Part shown: piece by piece, positions 56,124-64,000 of the stretch
Layout of the letters: each line of letters starts with the position of its first letter
Numbering within the stretch: the first letter of the stretch is position 1
Assembly: GCA_025462865.1 (NCBI GenBank)
Contig: JAOAPI010000015.1
Span: forward strand, 1 to 64,000
Length of the DNA: 64,000 bases
Direction of reading: 5' to 3'
Source: Candidatus Sulfotelmatobacter sp.
GTDB lineage: Bacteria > Acidobacteriota > Terriglobia > Terriglobales > Acidobacteriaceae
Position numbers and translations under genes: made by a program
The notes under the pieces: generated by a model
Seen by the model: only the letters and a program-made list of their open reading frames with translations
Told to the model about the DNA's origin: nothing
Databases searched by the model: none

Positions 56124-57353
56124 ATGAAAATGAGAGATCGGTTCTGTTACGCAGGAATTCTGATGGCATTATTCGCAATTATTTGTGCCGGCGCCTCCGC
56201 CCAAAAAGAGGAGCGCCGCGAGCGCACGATCGATGAGATTCGGGTGGAAGCGATTCACCGCGCCGAGGTCGGCCAGTATCCGCTGATCGGGCTTGATCCG
56301 GCTGACGTGAAAGAGGCATTCGAGAACATTCATACCAGCGACAAAGACGAGTGGGCCGCGGGATTCATGCGCGTAGCCGATCGCTACTTCAATGAGGCCA
56401 AGTCGCTGGAAAAGTCTGATCCGACCAAGGCAAACGCCGACTACATCCGCGCATGGCGGCTATATTCGTTCGGACGCTGGCCAATTCCGGCTTCCCCCGG
56501 CAAGCAACGCTCGTATGAAAAGGCAATTGAGGCATTTCTCGCGCATGCGCGATTCTTCGATCCGCCGCTCGAGGTGGTGCGCATTCCATTTGAAGGCAAA
56601 GAAATTATTGGCTACCTACGACTGCCGAAGAATGCGAAAGGTCCAGTGCCGCTCGTCCTTGCGGTGAATGGACTTGACAGCCGCAAAGAGGATCTTGCCG
56701 AAAGTTTTGGAGCGATTCTTCCTTTTGGAATCGGATACCTCGCGGTCGATGGGCCGGGAACGGGACAGAATCCAATCAAAGTCAGCGAGACGGCTGATCG
56801 AATGCTATCGCGCGTAATTGATTACGCGCAGTCGCGGCCGGAAATAGACAAGAACCGTATCGCCATGCACGGTGTAAGTTGGGGAGCGTACTGGGCCACG
56901 AAGATGGCGATTGTCGAGCGCACTCGGCTGCGCGGAGCGAGCGCGCAGTCTCCGCCGGTCGACAAGTTTTTTCAGAAGGATTTCTTAATGAACTCGTTAC
57001 TTGGGAATCGCGAGTACCTGTTCGACCAGGTGCCGGCTCTGATGAACATTTTGGAGGGGGTGCACTCGCTGGAAGAAATGGGAGACTCTCTGCCCAAGAT
57101 GTCGCTGGTACATCAGGGACTGTTGGGAAAACCCATGGCACCGATGCTCATTCTGGCGGGAGTCAAGGACACGCAGGTTCCCATCGACGACGAATATCTG
57201 CTGCTGAGCAAAGGCGACGTTCCGAAGGAAGCCTGGATTAATCCTCAAGGCGGACACCTTGGGCGGCAGGTTGGAGTGTGGCCTGATCCGCGGATATTTA
57301 AGGAAGTGATTATTCCGTGGCTGGTTAAGATCCTTCAGGGACCTGTGAACTAA
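56124..57353 (+). CDS. Secreted alpha/beta hydrolase
   Basis: 409 residues from the ATG at 56124 (MKMRDRFCYAGILMAL) with a signal peptide ending near AGASAQ. The nucleophile elbow GVSWG (in HGVSWGAYWA, about 252-261), an Asp region (AGVKDTQVP) and the final His (GGHLG) form the expected catalytic triad. The N-terminal third is a helical cap-like region, as in the FrsA/dienelactone or DHPON-hydrolase group. It may cleave a carbon-carbon or ester bond of the substrate imported by the receptor, though the terminator before it suggests a separate promoter. Confidence 0.86.
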   Translation: MKMRDRFCYAGILMALFAIICAGASAQKEERRERTIDEIRVEAIHRAEVGQYPLIGLDPADVKEAFENIHTSDKDEWAAGFMRVADRYFNEAKSLEKSDPTKANADYIRAWRLYSFGRWPIPASPGKQRSYEKAIEAFLAHARFFDPPLEVVRIPFEGKEIIGYLRLPKNAKGPVPLVLAVNGLDSRKEDLAESFGAILPFGIGYLAVDGPGTGQNPIKVSETADRMLSRVIDYAQSRPEIDKNRIAMHGVSWGAYWATKMAIVERTRLRGASAQSPPVDKFFQKDFLMNSLLGNREYLFDQVPALMNILEGVHSLEEMGDSLPKMSLVHQGLLGKPMAPMLILAGVKDTQVPIDDEYLLLSKGDVPKEAWINPQGGHLGRQVGVWPDPRIFKEVIIPWLVKILQGPVN

Positions 57354-57610
57354 ATGCACGAGTGCCGGTAAGGAGATCGGTCTGCGGTCTATTGTTGTGG
57401 CCTGCTGGGACGGTTGCTGTAGTCGCTCGTGGTTGCAGCTGAGGTTCTCGGCACTCGACACAGGAGTCTCTAGAATCCAGAAGAATCATGAGATTGTTCC
57501 ACTTTCGTAATCAGCCGCGCTGCACATTTTTTGTTGCACTTTCACATTCCTGAAATATCTTACAACTAACATCTATCCAGCGCTCAGCATCAATTCAGGA
57601 GATGACCGCC

Positions 57611-58129
57611 ATGGGTTCGCCGCGCGTTTCAAAGTCGCTGCCGCTGCAGGTCGCCGCGATCTGCTACCGCAGGCACGGTGAAGCGGTGGAGTTTTTGCTG
57701 GTGAATACGAACGGCGGAAATAAGTGGACCTTTCCTAAAGGATCGACGGATCCCCGGCTATCACATAGTCAAGCGGCTGAGCGGGAAGCGGCAGAAGAGG
57801 CAGGCGCTCTCGGTACCATCGAGCCTCGCCACTTTCATCTCTACATTCACTCCAAGGGCGTCTTCTGGCAACCGAATGGCGTGCAGGAGTTTGTGGTGAA
57901 AGCCTTTTTGATGGAAGTTCATCAGTTACGCCGCGCCGATGAGCCACAGCGAAAGCCGACCTGGTTCAGTCCGGAAGAGGCCCGGCAACGGCTGGCAAAA
58001 GGCCGCGAAGTGAAATATGCGCGCGAGCTGGAAGCATTGATTGATCGCGCGATGCACCATTTGCAGTTCCCCGAGGCGGTGTTAAACAGTCACGACAATC
58101 GTAGTACCAGGGCGGCCGCGAACTCCTGA
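57611..58129 (+). CDS. Nudix hydrolase
   Basis: About 172 residues. The Nudix box reads G-STDPR-L-SHSQAAE-REAAEEAG: the REAxEExG core that coordinates Mg is intact, but the usual Glu after the first five residues is Leu. Hydrolyses nucleoside diphosphates linked to another moiety. I chose the ATG at 57611 with AGGAG nine bases upstream; an ATG nine bases earlier (57602) is too close to the AGGAG to be used. The 257-bp gap before it (57354-57610) holds no gene; it has only an 8-bp inverted repeat (GAGTGCCG/CGGCACTC) spaced about 85 nt apart. Confidence 0.9.
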   Translation: MGSPRVSKSLPLQVAAICYRRHGEAVEFLLVNTNGGNKWTFPKGSTDPRLSHSQAAEREAAEEAGALGTIEPRHFHLYIHSKGVFWQPNGVQEFVVKAFLMEVHQLRRADEPQRKPTWFSPEEARQRLAKGREVKYARELEALIDRAMHHLQFPEAVLNSHDNRSTRAAANS

Positions 58130-58177
58130 TTCATCTGTCTACGCAAAGTCCTTTTGTGAGACGATGGATGAAGCCCA

Positions 58178-60151
58178 ATGATTCAGCTTTCCGGCGCCGG
58201 AAAACGCTTCGGCCACAAACTTCTTTTTGAAAACACCGACTGGCTGATCACGCCGCGCGACCGCATCGGCCTGGTGGGCGCGAACGGCACCGGCAAATCC
58301 ACGCTGATGAAGGTTCTCGCCGGGCTGGACACGCTCGATTACGGCTCGCTGATCGTCGCCAAGGGCACCACCGCTGGATATCTTCCGCAGGATGGGCTCT
58401 CACTTTCCGGACGCACCGTGTTTGCTGAGTGCATGGCGGTGTTTACGGAACTGCACGCGATGGAGCGGGAGCTGGAGATGCTGACTCATCGCATCTCTGA
58501 ACTCGATCATGCCAGCGCGGAATATTCTGACGTCGCCGACCGTTATCACAGTCTTGAGCACGAGTTCCAAACGCGCGATGGGTATTCGATTGAAGCTGAA
58601 GTCGGACGAGTGTTGATGGGGCTCGGCTTTCGGAAAGAAGATTGGGAGCGGCTGACGGACGAGTTTTCCGGCGGCTGGCAGATGCGCCTGGCTCTGGCCA
58701 AGCTCCTGCTGCAGAAGCCCAACCTGTTGTTGCTGGACGAGCCTACCAACCACCTTGATCTGGAAGCGCGCAACTGGCTGGAAGAATATCTGCACAACTA
58801 TCCGCACGCCTTCGTGCTCATCTCCCACGACCGTTATTTTCTCGACGTCACCGTCAATAAGATCGCGGAAATCTGGAACAAGCGCTTCTGGTTTTACACC
58901 GGTAACTACGACAAGTTCCTGTCCCAGAAAACGCAACGCAATGAGCAGTTACAAGCCGCCTACCGCAACCAGCGCGACCGGATTGAGCAACTGGAAGTAT
59001 TCATTAATCGCTTCCGCTATCAGGCGACCAAAGCCAAGCAGGTGCAGAGCCGCATTAAGGAACTCGAGAAGATTGAGCGCATCGAGATCCCGCCGGAAGA
59101 AAAAACGATCCATTTTTCGTTTCCGCAACCCAAACCGAGTGGACGGATTGTTGCTGAGTTCGTCGGGGTAGCGAAAAGTTATCCTCCCAAGGAAGCGACC
59201 AAGGCCAGCGAAAAAGAAGTGTTCAGAGACGTCGGCTTCATGATTGAGAAAGGCGACCGCATTGCGTTGGTGGGCGTGAACGGAGCGGGCAAATCGACGC
59301 TGATCAAGTTGCTCGCGGGCGCCGAACCGCCGACGCGCGGCGAGTTCAAGCTCGGCCACAATGTTGAGGCGGACTACTTCGCTCAGGATCAGTACAAGGA
59401 ACTCGAGGCGGATTCGCGAATGATTGATGATCTCGGCGCAGCATCCCCGCGGTCGACGCAGACGGAACTGCGAAGTCTCCTCGGCTGTTTTTTGTTCTCC
59501 GAAGACGATGTGTTCAAGAAGATCGGTGTGCTCTCCGGTGGCGAGCGCGGGCGCTATGCCTTATTGCGGCTGCTTTTGCATCCAGCAAATTTCTTGCTGT
59601 TGGATGAGCCTACGAACCACCTTGATCTGCGCGCCAAGGACGTACTGCTGGATGCGCTGATGAAATATACGGGTACGGTTGTCTTTGTTTCGCACGACCG
59701 ATACTTCATCGACAAATTGGCAACGCGCGTTTTCGAGATCGGAGACGGAAAGGTCGAGGTGTATCCCGGCAATTACGAAGATTATCTCTGGCGGAAGCAA
59801 GGCGGAAGCGCCAAGCAGAACGAAGCGATTCGTGAGCAGTTAAAGATCGCCGAAGCTGCTCCTTCGGCGCCTTCAAACGGGAATCGAGGTTCGGTCGAGG
59901 CGCCGGCTGCCAAAGCGAAGCGGATGAATCCCATCAAGCGCAAGAAGATGGAAGACCGCATCCACGAACTGGAGGCGAAAATCAATCATGCGGAGAAGGT
60001 GATTGCGGAGTGCGAAACGGCGATGCAGGATTTCGTAAGTGCCGATGAAAGTCAGCGCCAGGCGCAGGAACTGGAACAGCAAAAAGGCGCGCAAGTCGCT
60101 TTGCTGAAGGAATGGGAGGACCTCAGCAAGTCTCTGCAGGAAGTCGACTAA
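58178..60151 (+). CDS. ABC-F family ATPase (Uup-like)
   Basis: 657 residues, two ATP-binding cassettes joined by an Arg/Glu-rich linker (about 245-310). First cassette: Walker A GANGTGKST (34-42) and signature FSGGW. Second: GVNGAGKST and LSGGE, with LLLDEPTNHLDL in both. A C-terminal coiled coil (about 590-655, KKMEDRIHELEAKINHAEKV) marks the Uup/EttA type. No membrane helix. Such proteins act at the ribosome in translation or in DNA repair; the exact role is unknown. The first Nudix gene lies 48 bp upstream, which may be coincidental. Confidence 0.95.
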   Translation: MIQLSGAGKRFGHKLLFENTDWLITPRDRIGLVGANGTGKSTLMKVLAGLDTLDYGSLIVAKGTTAGYLPQDGLSLSGRTVFAECMAVFTELHAMERELEMLTHRISELDHASAEYSDVADRYHSLEHEFQTRDGYSIEAEVGRVLMGLGFRKEDWERLTDEFSGGWQMRLALAKLLLQKPNLLLLDEPTNHLDLEARNWLEEYLHNYPHAFVLISHDRYFLDVTVNKIAEIWNKRFWFYTGNYDKFLSQKTQRNEQLQAAYRNQRDRIEQLEVFINRFRYQATKAKQVQSRIKELEKIERIEIPPEEKTIHFSFPQPKPSGRIVAEFVGVAKSYPPKEATKASEKEVFRDVGFMIEKGDRIALVGVNGAGKSTLIKLLAGAEPPTRGEFKLGHNVEADYFAQDQYKELEADSRMIDDLGAASPRSTQTELRSLLGCFLFSEDDVFKKIGVLSGGERGRYALLRLLLHPANFLLLDEPTNHLDLRAKDVLLDALMKYTGTVVFVSHDRYFIDKLATRVFEIGDGKVEVYPGNYEDYLWRKQGGSAKQNEAIREQLKIAEAAPSAPSNGNRGSVEAPAAKAKRMNPIKRKKMEDRIHELEAKINHAEKVIAECETAMQDFVSADESQRQAQELEQQKGAQVALLKEWEDLSKSLQEVD

Positions 60152-60406
60152 GCAGTCTCAGAATTCGGCGCCTAAAGACCCGTACTCAAGTGCGGCCTGC
60201 AGGATCGCTGAAGCGATGCCCTGATACGAATCCTTATCTCTCTGCCGCAGTCGTACACTCTCTTCCGTAATCTCGTAGTAACCCTTACCTGCGTGCGATA
60301 GTGACCATGGCCGAAGGGACAGGAACGACCAGAGGCCAAAATCCCAGACTGAACCCGCCTTGCGGCAGCCCACGTGCCGTGCGCGGAGACCCAAGGAAGG
60401 TTGCGA

Positions 60407-60907
60407 ATGCTCCAGCCCTCGGAATACACATACAACGGCAAGTCAAACCAGCCAGCCTCGAACTCCAATCCCAATCCAGTGAAAACCGTCAGTGCACCGG
60501 TTGAGCAGGCCACAATTGGCCGATCGTTGTTCATCAAGGGCGAAGTCAGCGGCTCGGAAGCGCTTTATATCGATGGCCGTATCGAAGGCAAGATCAGCTT
60601 ACCGGATAACCGCGTCACTATTGGGCGGAACGGCAGCGTGCAGGCCAACATCACTGCTCGCGAAGTTGTAGTGATGGGCAAAGTCAACGGGAATATCGAA
60701 TGCAGCGATCGCGTCGATATTCGCAGCGAAGGCTCGGTCACGGGAGACGTTTCGACTATTCGTATCAGCGTGGAAGATGGCGCTGTGCTGAAGGGCGGCA
60801 TCGAAGTGCGGAGCTCCGAGCGCAAGCAGAACCAGAAAGAATCTCAGCCAAAACAAGCGGAAGCGCAGAAGGCGGAGCCTGCAAAGGCCGCAGCCGCTCA
60901 CGCGTAA
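60407..60907 (+). CDS. Bactofilin
   Basis: About 166 residues from the ATG at 60407, preceded by AGGAAGG. The central beta-helix (about 40-130) has the bactofilin rhythm of hydrophobic strands (EALYIDGRIEGKISL, EVVVMGKVNGNIEC, DRVDIRSEGSVTGDV). Flanking tails are disordered: an Asn/Ser/Pro-rich N-terminus and a Lys/Ala/Gln-rich C-terminus. It should polymerise into filaments on the cytoplasmic membrane and help shape or polarity. A strong terminator follows. Confidence 0.93.
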   Translation: MLQPSEYTYNGKSNQPASNSNPNPVKTVSAPVEQATIGRSLFIKGEVSGSEALYIDGRIEGKISLPDNRVTIGRNGSVQANITAREVVVMGKVNGNIECSDRVDIRSEGSVTGDVSTIRISVEDGAVLKGGIEVRSSERKQNQKESQPKQAEAQKAEPAKAAAAHA

Positions 60908-60931
60908 ACGACACACTTTATTTCGGTGCGT

Positions 60932-60960
60932 AAAGGGCACGCAACTGCGTGCCCTTTTTT
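60932..60960 (+). terminator. Intrinsic terminator after bactofilin
   Basis: GGGCACGCA-AC-TGCGTGCCC, 9 perfect base pairs (preceded by AAA that can also pair with the T-run), then TTTTTT. Correctly oriented for the bactofilin gene. Confidence 0.9.
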
Positions 60961-61005
60961 ACGATCTTTTCCACGATCTGAGCCGCGGATGGTTTCGCGA
61001 AGGCT

Positions 61006-61410
61006 CTACTTTTTATCGCTCGGCTTTAGATCGAGGGCTGCCGAATTCATGCAGTATCGTAGCCCGCTCGGCGCCGGTCCGTCCTCAAACACATGTCCGA
61101 GGTGGGCGCCACAGTGAGCGCAACGCGCTTCGGTACGGACCATTCCATAACTTGAGTCTTTGTGTTCTTCTACTTTGCCTTCGTCCGCCGGCTTGAAGAA
61201 ACTCGGCCAGCCTGTGCCTGAATCGAATTTTGTCGTGGAATCAAATAACGGCTCTCCGCAGCAAACGCAGTGATAGGTTCCCGCGTCCTTGGTCTTCCAA
61301 TACTTGCCCGTGAACGCCGGTTCTGTCCCGGCTTCGCGGGTTACCCGGTATTGCTCCGGCGTAAGCTGCTGCTTCCACTCCTTCTCGCTCTTTGCAATTT
61401 TTTCTGCCAT
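61006..61410 (-). CDS. msrB: Peptide methionine (R)-S-oxide reductase
   Basis: About 134 residues from the ATG at 61408-61410, preceded by GGAGG. The catalytic Cys is in RYCMNSAAL, the zinc site is CVCC and CAHCG, and the substrate pocket GTGWPSF is intact. It reduces methionine-R-sulfoxide in proteins using thioredoxin. A longer frame adds 18 residues without a ribosome binding site. The region upstream (61411-61620) holds a CRP-type palindrome about 120 bp away. Confidence 0.96.
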   Translation of the reverse strand: MAEKIAKSEKEWKQQLTPEQYRVTREAGTEPAFTGKYWKTKDAGTYHCVCCGEPLFDSTTKFDSGTGWPSFFKPADEGKVEEHKDSSYGMVRTEARCAHCGAHLGHVFEDGPAPSGLRYCMNSAALDLKPSDKK

Positions 61411-61528
61411 GTATACCTCCGGTTTCACAAAGCCCTGCGCCACAAATACCTGTCTCTTTCGCATTCAATTGGATGTTCAGCAAGCAGAAAAGTCGCGGCC
61501 CCGTGGCTCACATCCGGCCTGCCCCGTC

Positions 61529-61544
61529 TGTGACATCCATCACA
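61529..61544. promoter_or_regulatory. Perfect CRP/FNR-type palindrome
   Basis: TGTGA-CATCCA-TCACA matches the CRP-family consensus TGTGA-N6-TCACA exactly. A second half-site TGTGACAT starts at 61552, 23 bp further on, two helical turns away. It could regulate msrB (start 119 bp away), a plus-strand transcript, or both. Regulator identity unknown. Confidence 0.6.
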
Positions 61545-61551
61545 ATAAATG

Positions 61552-61657
61552 TGTGACATTCAACCTTGCCGTCCACAGGCCGATCAGGCAAATATTGTTG
61601 AAACGTCTGCGAGTCCCTCGGGCCCGGCTACCTCCTCAGAAGGCGCCGGGCCTTTTT
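61552..61657 (+). ncRNA. Candidate small RNA ending in a terminator
   Basis: The plus strand after the CRP-type site has no open frame but ends in an intrinsic terminator: GGCCCGGC (61621-61628), loop TACCTCCTCAGAAGGC, GCCGGGCC (61645-61652) and TTTTT. The loop contains CCTCCTC, complementary to Shine-Dalgarno sequences. No gene lies upstream on the plus strand to be terminated, so I infer an independent small transcript. The 5' end and promoter (-10/-35) cannot be placed with confidence. Inference only. Confidence 0.35.
61621..61657 (+). terminator. Intrinsic terminator, plus orientation
   Basis: An 8-bp G/C stem with a 16-nt loop followed by TTTTT. It overlaps the end of the flavin reductase gene on the minus strand, for which it lacks a T-run. 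Confidence 0.8.
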
Positions 61658-62162
61658 ACTGTGTACCTGTTACTTCTTCGCCGATCTCGCGGTACTTGCC
61701 CCGGAAAAACAGGAGCGGCTGGCCCTGGCGCACAACTACATCTTCTACTTCGGCAATGAAGATCGTGTGGTCCCCTGCCTCCTGCGTAGATTGAAGTCTG
61801 CACTCGAGATACGCCAGTGACCCATGCAACATGGGAGTTCCATGCGCGGTTCGGTCGAAACGCGCCCCGGCTTCAGCGTCGGCCCGCTCCTGACTGCTTT
61901 CCAGCCGTGCGTAGTATTCGGAAATTGGTCGCTGATTTTCCGCCAAAACGTTGACGCCGAAGCGTTTTTTGGCATGCAAGTGAGCGTGGGTCCGGGCGGT
62001 GCGGTCGACACAAACCAACACCAAAAGAGGTGCAAGCGATACTGAAGCGAACGCATTAGCGGTCATACCATGGATTTCTCCATTCAAGTCAACCGTGACA
62101 ATGGTTACTCCAGTTGCGAAACATCCCATTGCCTCTCGGAATTCGGCCTGAGTGAGACCCAT
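61656..62162 (-). CDS. Flavin reductase-like FMN-binding protein
   Basis: 168 residues of the split-barrel flavin reductase family: REAMGCFATGVTIVT at the start, GMTANAFASVSL binding FMN, and the GDHTIFIAEVEDV strand near residue 135. It may supply reduced flavin to a partner oxygenase or act on F420-related cofactors. Divergent from cofG, whose start is about 75 bp away. ATG at 62160-62162 is clear. Confidence 0.9.
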   Translation of the reverse strand: MGLTQAEFREAMGCFATGVTIVTVDLNGEIHGMTANAFASVSLAPLLVLVCVDRTARTHAHLHAKKRFGVNVLAENQRPISEYYARLESSQERADAEAGARFDRTAHGTPMLHGSLAYLECRLQSTQEAGDHTIFIAEVEDVVVRQGQPLLFFRGKYREIGEEVTGTQ

Positions 62163-62237
62163 AACCTAATGTTCAGCTTTCTGTCGCGACTGACTACCTT
62201 ACCATGCCGAGTTGCGGGTCGAGGCGGTCGCTCATGT

Positions 62238-63488
62238 ATGATTCGATGCATCCGCAGGTCCGCGGAAGCAAGCAGCGTGACTCGAATTGCCGACAAGATC
62301 GCCGCGCTGGAACACCGCTCTTGTTGCGGTACAGAACTGGCCGATCTGCGGCCTGGGACGCCGATCTCTCGCGATCTAGCTCTGCAATTGATTGACTGCA
62401 GTGACGGCGATCTGCCCACGCTACTCGCCGCCGCCCGCGCCGCAAAAGAAAACTTCAAACCCGGCGTCATCACCTATTCGCGAAAAGTTTTCCTGCCGCT
62501 GACCAATCTTTGCCGCGACTATTGCGGGTACTGCACTTTTCGCCGCGACCCTGGAGAGCCGGGTGCGCACACCATGAGTCCCGAAGAAGTCCTGGCCGTA
62601 GCGCGTGCCGGCGAAAAACTCGGCTGTACCGAGGCTCTCTTCAGTCTTGGCGATAAGCCGGAACTGATCTTCCCTGAGATGCGCGAAACTCTACAGCGTC
62701 TGGGGTATAAATCTACGCTGCATTATCTGGAAGCAATGTGCGAGTTGGTGCTGAGGGAGACCAGCCTGCTGCCGCATCCGAACCCAGGACTGCTGAGCGC
62801 TGAGTGGATTGCACGTCTCTCAGCAGTTTCTCCCAGCATGGGCCTCATGCTTGAAACTACGAGCAATAACTTGCTTGCCTCCGGCAGGGCGCACGACAAT
62901 GCTCCCGATAAAATTCCCGCCAAGCGTCTGCGCACCATCGAAGAAGCTGGGAAGCAACAGGTTCCGTTCACTACCGGGCTGCTGATCGGAATCGGCGAGA
63001 CGCTGGAGGATCGAGTCGATACCCTGATCGCCATTCGCGACTTGCACGAGAGTTACGGGCACATCCAGGAAGTGATAGTGCAGAACTTCCGCACTAAGAG
63101 CGCGATTCCTATGGCGCACTCCCCTGAGCCCAGCCATGGAGAGATGCTGCGTGCCGTGGCGGTAGCTCGCTTGTTAATGCCCAACGTCAATATTCAAGCA
63201 CCTCCCAACCTCAGCGCGCCGTATTATGAAGAGTTGCTGGACGCTGGCATTAATGATTGGGGAGGAATTTCGCCGCTGACACCTGACTACATCAATCCGG
63301 AGAAACCCTGGCCGCATCTGGAACAATTGCGCCTGCGCACCGAGGATAAGGGATTCCAGTTGCGTCAGCGATTGCCGGTCTATCCTGAATTTTTGTCCGC
63401 GGTTTTGTCGCGGCCTGGGTTGCTTTCCAGGAAGGTTCAAGCCGCCCTCGACAGTGACGGTCTCGCCAGAGAAATGAGGGCGGCATGA
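62238..63488 (+). CDS. cofG: 7,8-didemethyl-8-hydroxy-5-deazariboflavin synthase subunit CofG
   Basis: A radical SAM enzyme, about 416 residues from the ATG at 62238. The [4Fe-4S] motif CxxxCxxC is C92-C96-C99 (LCRDYCGYC), with YSRKVFLPLTNLC before it as in CofG. A GTG at 62277 is another possible start; the open frame reaching to 62070 overlaps the divergent flavin reductase and is not used. With CofH it builds the deazaflavin chromophore Fo of coenzyme F420. It overlaps cofD by 4 bp (ATGA). cofH itself is not seen here. Confidence 0.9.
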   Translation: MIRCIRRSAEASSVTRIADKIAALEHRSCCGTELADLRPGTPISRDLALQLIDCSDGDLPTLLAAARAAKENFKPGVITYSRKVFLPLTNLCRDYCGYCTFRRDPGEPGAHTMSPEEVLAVARAGEKLGCTEALFSLGDKPELIFPEMRETLQRLGYKSTLHYLEAMCELVLRETSLLPHPNPGLLSAEWIARLSAVSPSMGLMLETTSNNLLASGRAHDNAPDKIPAKRLRTIEEAGKQQVPFTTGLLIGIGETLEDRVDTLIAIRDLHESYGHIQEVIVQNFRTKSAIPMAHSPEPSHGEMLRAVAVARLLMPNVNIQAPPNLSAPYYEELLDAGINDWGGISPLTPDYINPEKPWPHLEQLRLRTEDKGFQLRQRLPVYPEFLSAVLSRPGLLSRKVQAALDSDGLAREMRAA

Positions 63489-64000
63489 TTTGTGTCCTCA
63501 CCGGCGGTACTGGCGGAGCGAAGTTCGTTGATGGTCTGCGGCAGGTTGTCCCGGCGGAAGAAATCACGATGGTGGTCAATACCGGTGACGATTTGTTGTG
63601 GTGGGGACTTTACGTTTCGCCGGATATCGATTCCATCACGTACGTTCTCTCCGGATTGCTCAGCCGCGAACGTGGCTGGGGCGTCAAAGGCGATACGTTT
63701 CTCTGCCTGCAAGCCATGGGTCAACTTGGCGAGCCGACATGGTTCCACACCGGGGATCGCGATCTCGCGGTTCATTTGCTGCGGTCGCGTCTGATGGCAG
63801 AGGGCAAGACGCTTTCCGAAGCCACATCGGCAATCTGCGACAAACTCAGCGTGAAAGCGCGCATCCTGCCCATGAGCGATTCGCGCGTGGAGACGCGGGT
63901 CGATACACCTTCAGGCGAGTTGAGTTTCGAAGAATATTTCGTGCAGCGCTGGTATCAAGATCCGGTTAACTCGGTCCGCTTCGCCGGAGCTACCGACGCC
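63485..64000 (+). CDS. cofD: 2-phospho-L-lactate transferase CofD (partial, cut by window end)
   Basis: The first 172 residues are visible: the N-terminal motif LTGGTGGAKFVDGL, NTGDDL and the YVSPDIDSITYVL stretch, as in CofD, which attaches a phospholactyl (or enolpyruvyl) group to Fo in F420 synthesis. It starts by overlapping the cofG stop as ATGA, so the two are translated together. The C-terminal half is beyond the window. Confidence 0.9.
   Translation, partial: MICVLTGGTGGAKFVDGLRQVVPAEEITMVVNTGDDLLWWGLYVSPDIDSITYVLSGLLSRERGWGVKGDTFLCLQAMGQLGEPTWFHTGDRDLAVHLLRSRLMAEGKTLSEATSAICDKLSVKARILPMSDSRVETRVDTPSGELSFEEYFVQRWYQDPVNSVRFAGATDA

Overview
The window looks like a chromosomal segment of an Acidobacteriota bacterium, most likely class Terriglobia (Koribacter-like). 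I infer this from gene families rather than a database search. The pointers are a very large Oar-type TonB-dependent receptor with an N-terminal carboxypeptidase-regulatory domain, a Ser/Thr kinase joined to PD40/TolB repeats, a RodZ-like protein with a charged linker, several TPR proteins, a BlaI/M56 pair, coenzyme F420 genes and many short intergenic palindromes. Coding density is high. I see no prophage, insertion sequence, CRISPR array or rRNA. The genome is Gram-negative in type: the Kdo genes kdsA, kdsC and kdsD are present, with a bifunctional PBP, a lytic-type M23 peptidase and TonB-dependent uptake.

Layout. 0-8 kb: tRNA-Ser, an atypical receiver/LuxR regulator with a PilZ protein, the TldE/TldD pair, kdsA, pyrG and tRNA-Ala. 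8-18.6 kb: a coupled desaturase/methyltransferase pair, an M23 peptidase, an FHA-GAF-sigma54 activator, an Lhr-type helicase and kdsC. 19-32 kb: TPR proteins, a DUF998 gene broken by an amber codon, PBP1, proS, kdsD carrying an in-frame palindromic insertion, a K+ channel-like protein and secreted hypotheticals. 33-45 kb: GAF-GGDEF cyclase, RodZ-like protein, CheY-like receiver, YihY/BrkB, M56-BlaI, tRNA-His, a UDP-glucose dehydrogenase homologue lacking catalytic residues, a frameshifted kinase/PD40 gene, a 2H phosphoesterase and tRNA-Pro. 45.6-57.4 kb: a catabolic-looking locus on the minus strand (FadR-type regulator, beta-hydroxyacid dehydrogenase, 2-oxoacid dehydrogenase E1alpha and E1beta, M24-family protein, E2) with a divergent TonB receptor followed by an alpha/beta hydrolase. 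57.6-64 kb: Nudix, ABC-F, bactofilin, MsrB, a flavin reductase and the F420 genes cofG-cofD, the last cut by the window edge.

How genes work together. kdsD, kdsA and kdsC supply three of the four steps to CMP-Kdo for lipopolysaccharide but are not in one operon. The FadR-to-E2 locus shares an intergenic region with the TonB receptor, where a perfect inverted repeat is a likely regulator site. This suggests import of an unknown substrate coupled to oxidation to an acyl-CoA.

Most unusual observations: the 150-bp palindrome-bounded element inside kdsD; the UGD-like protein without catalytic Glu and Cys; the receiver domain with Glu at the phosphorylation site beside a PilZ protein with an altered motif; the catabolic locus with an M24 protein of altered metal site; and a possible small RNA near 61.6 kb with a CRP-type palindrome upstream and an anti-Shine-Dalgarno loop in its terminator. 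Two genes are broken (DUF998 amber, kinase/PD40 frameshift), either truly decayed or sequence errors.
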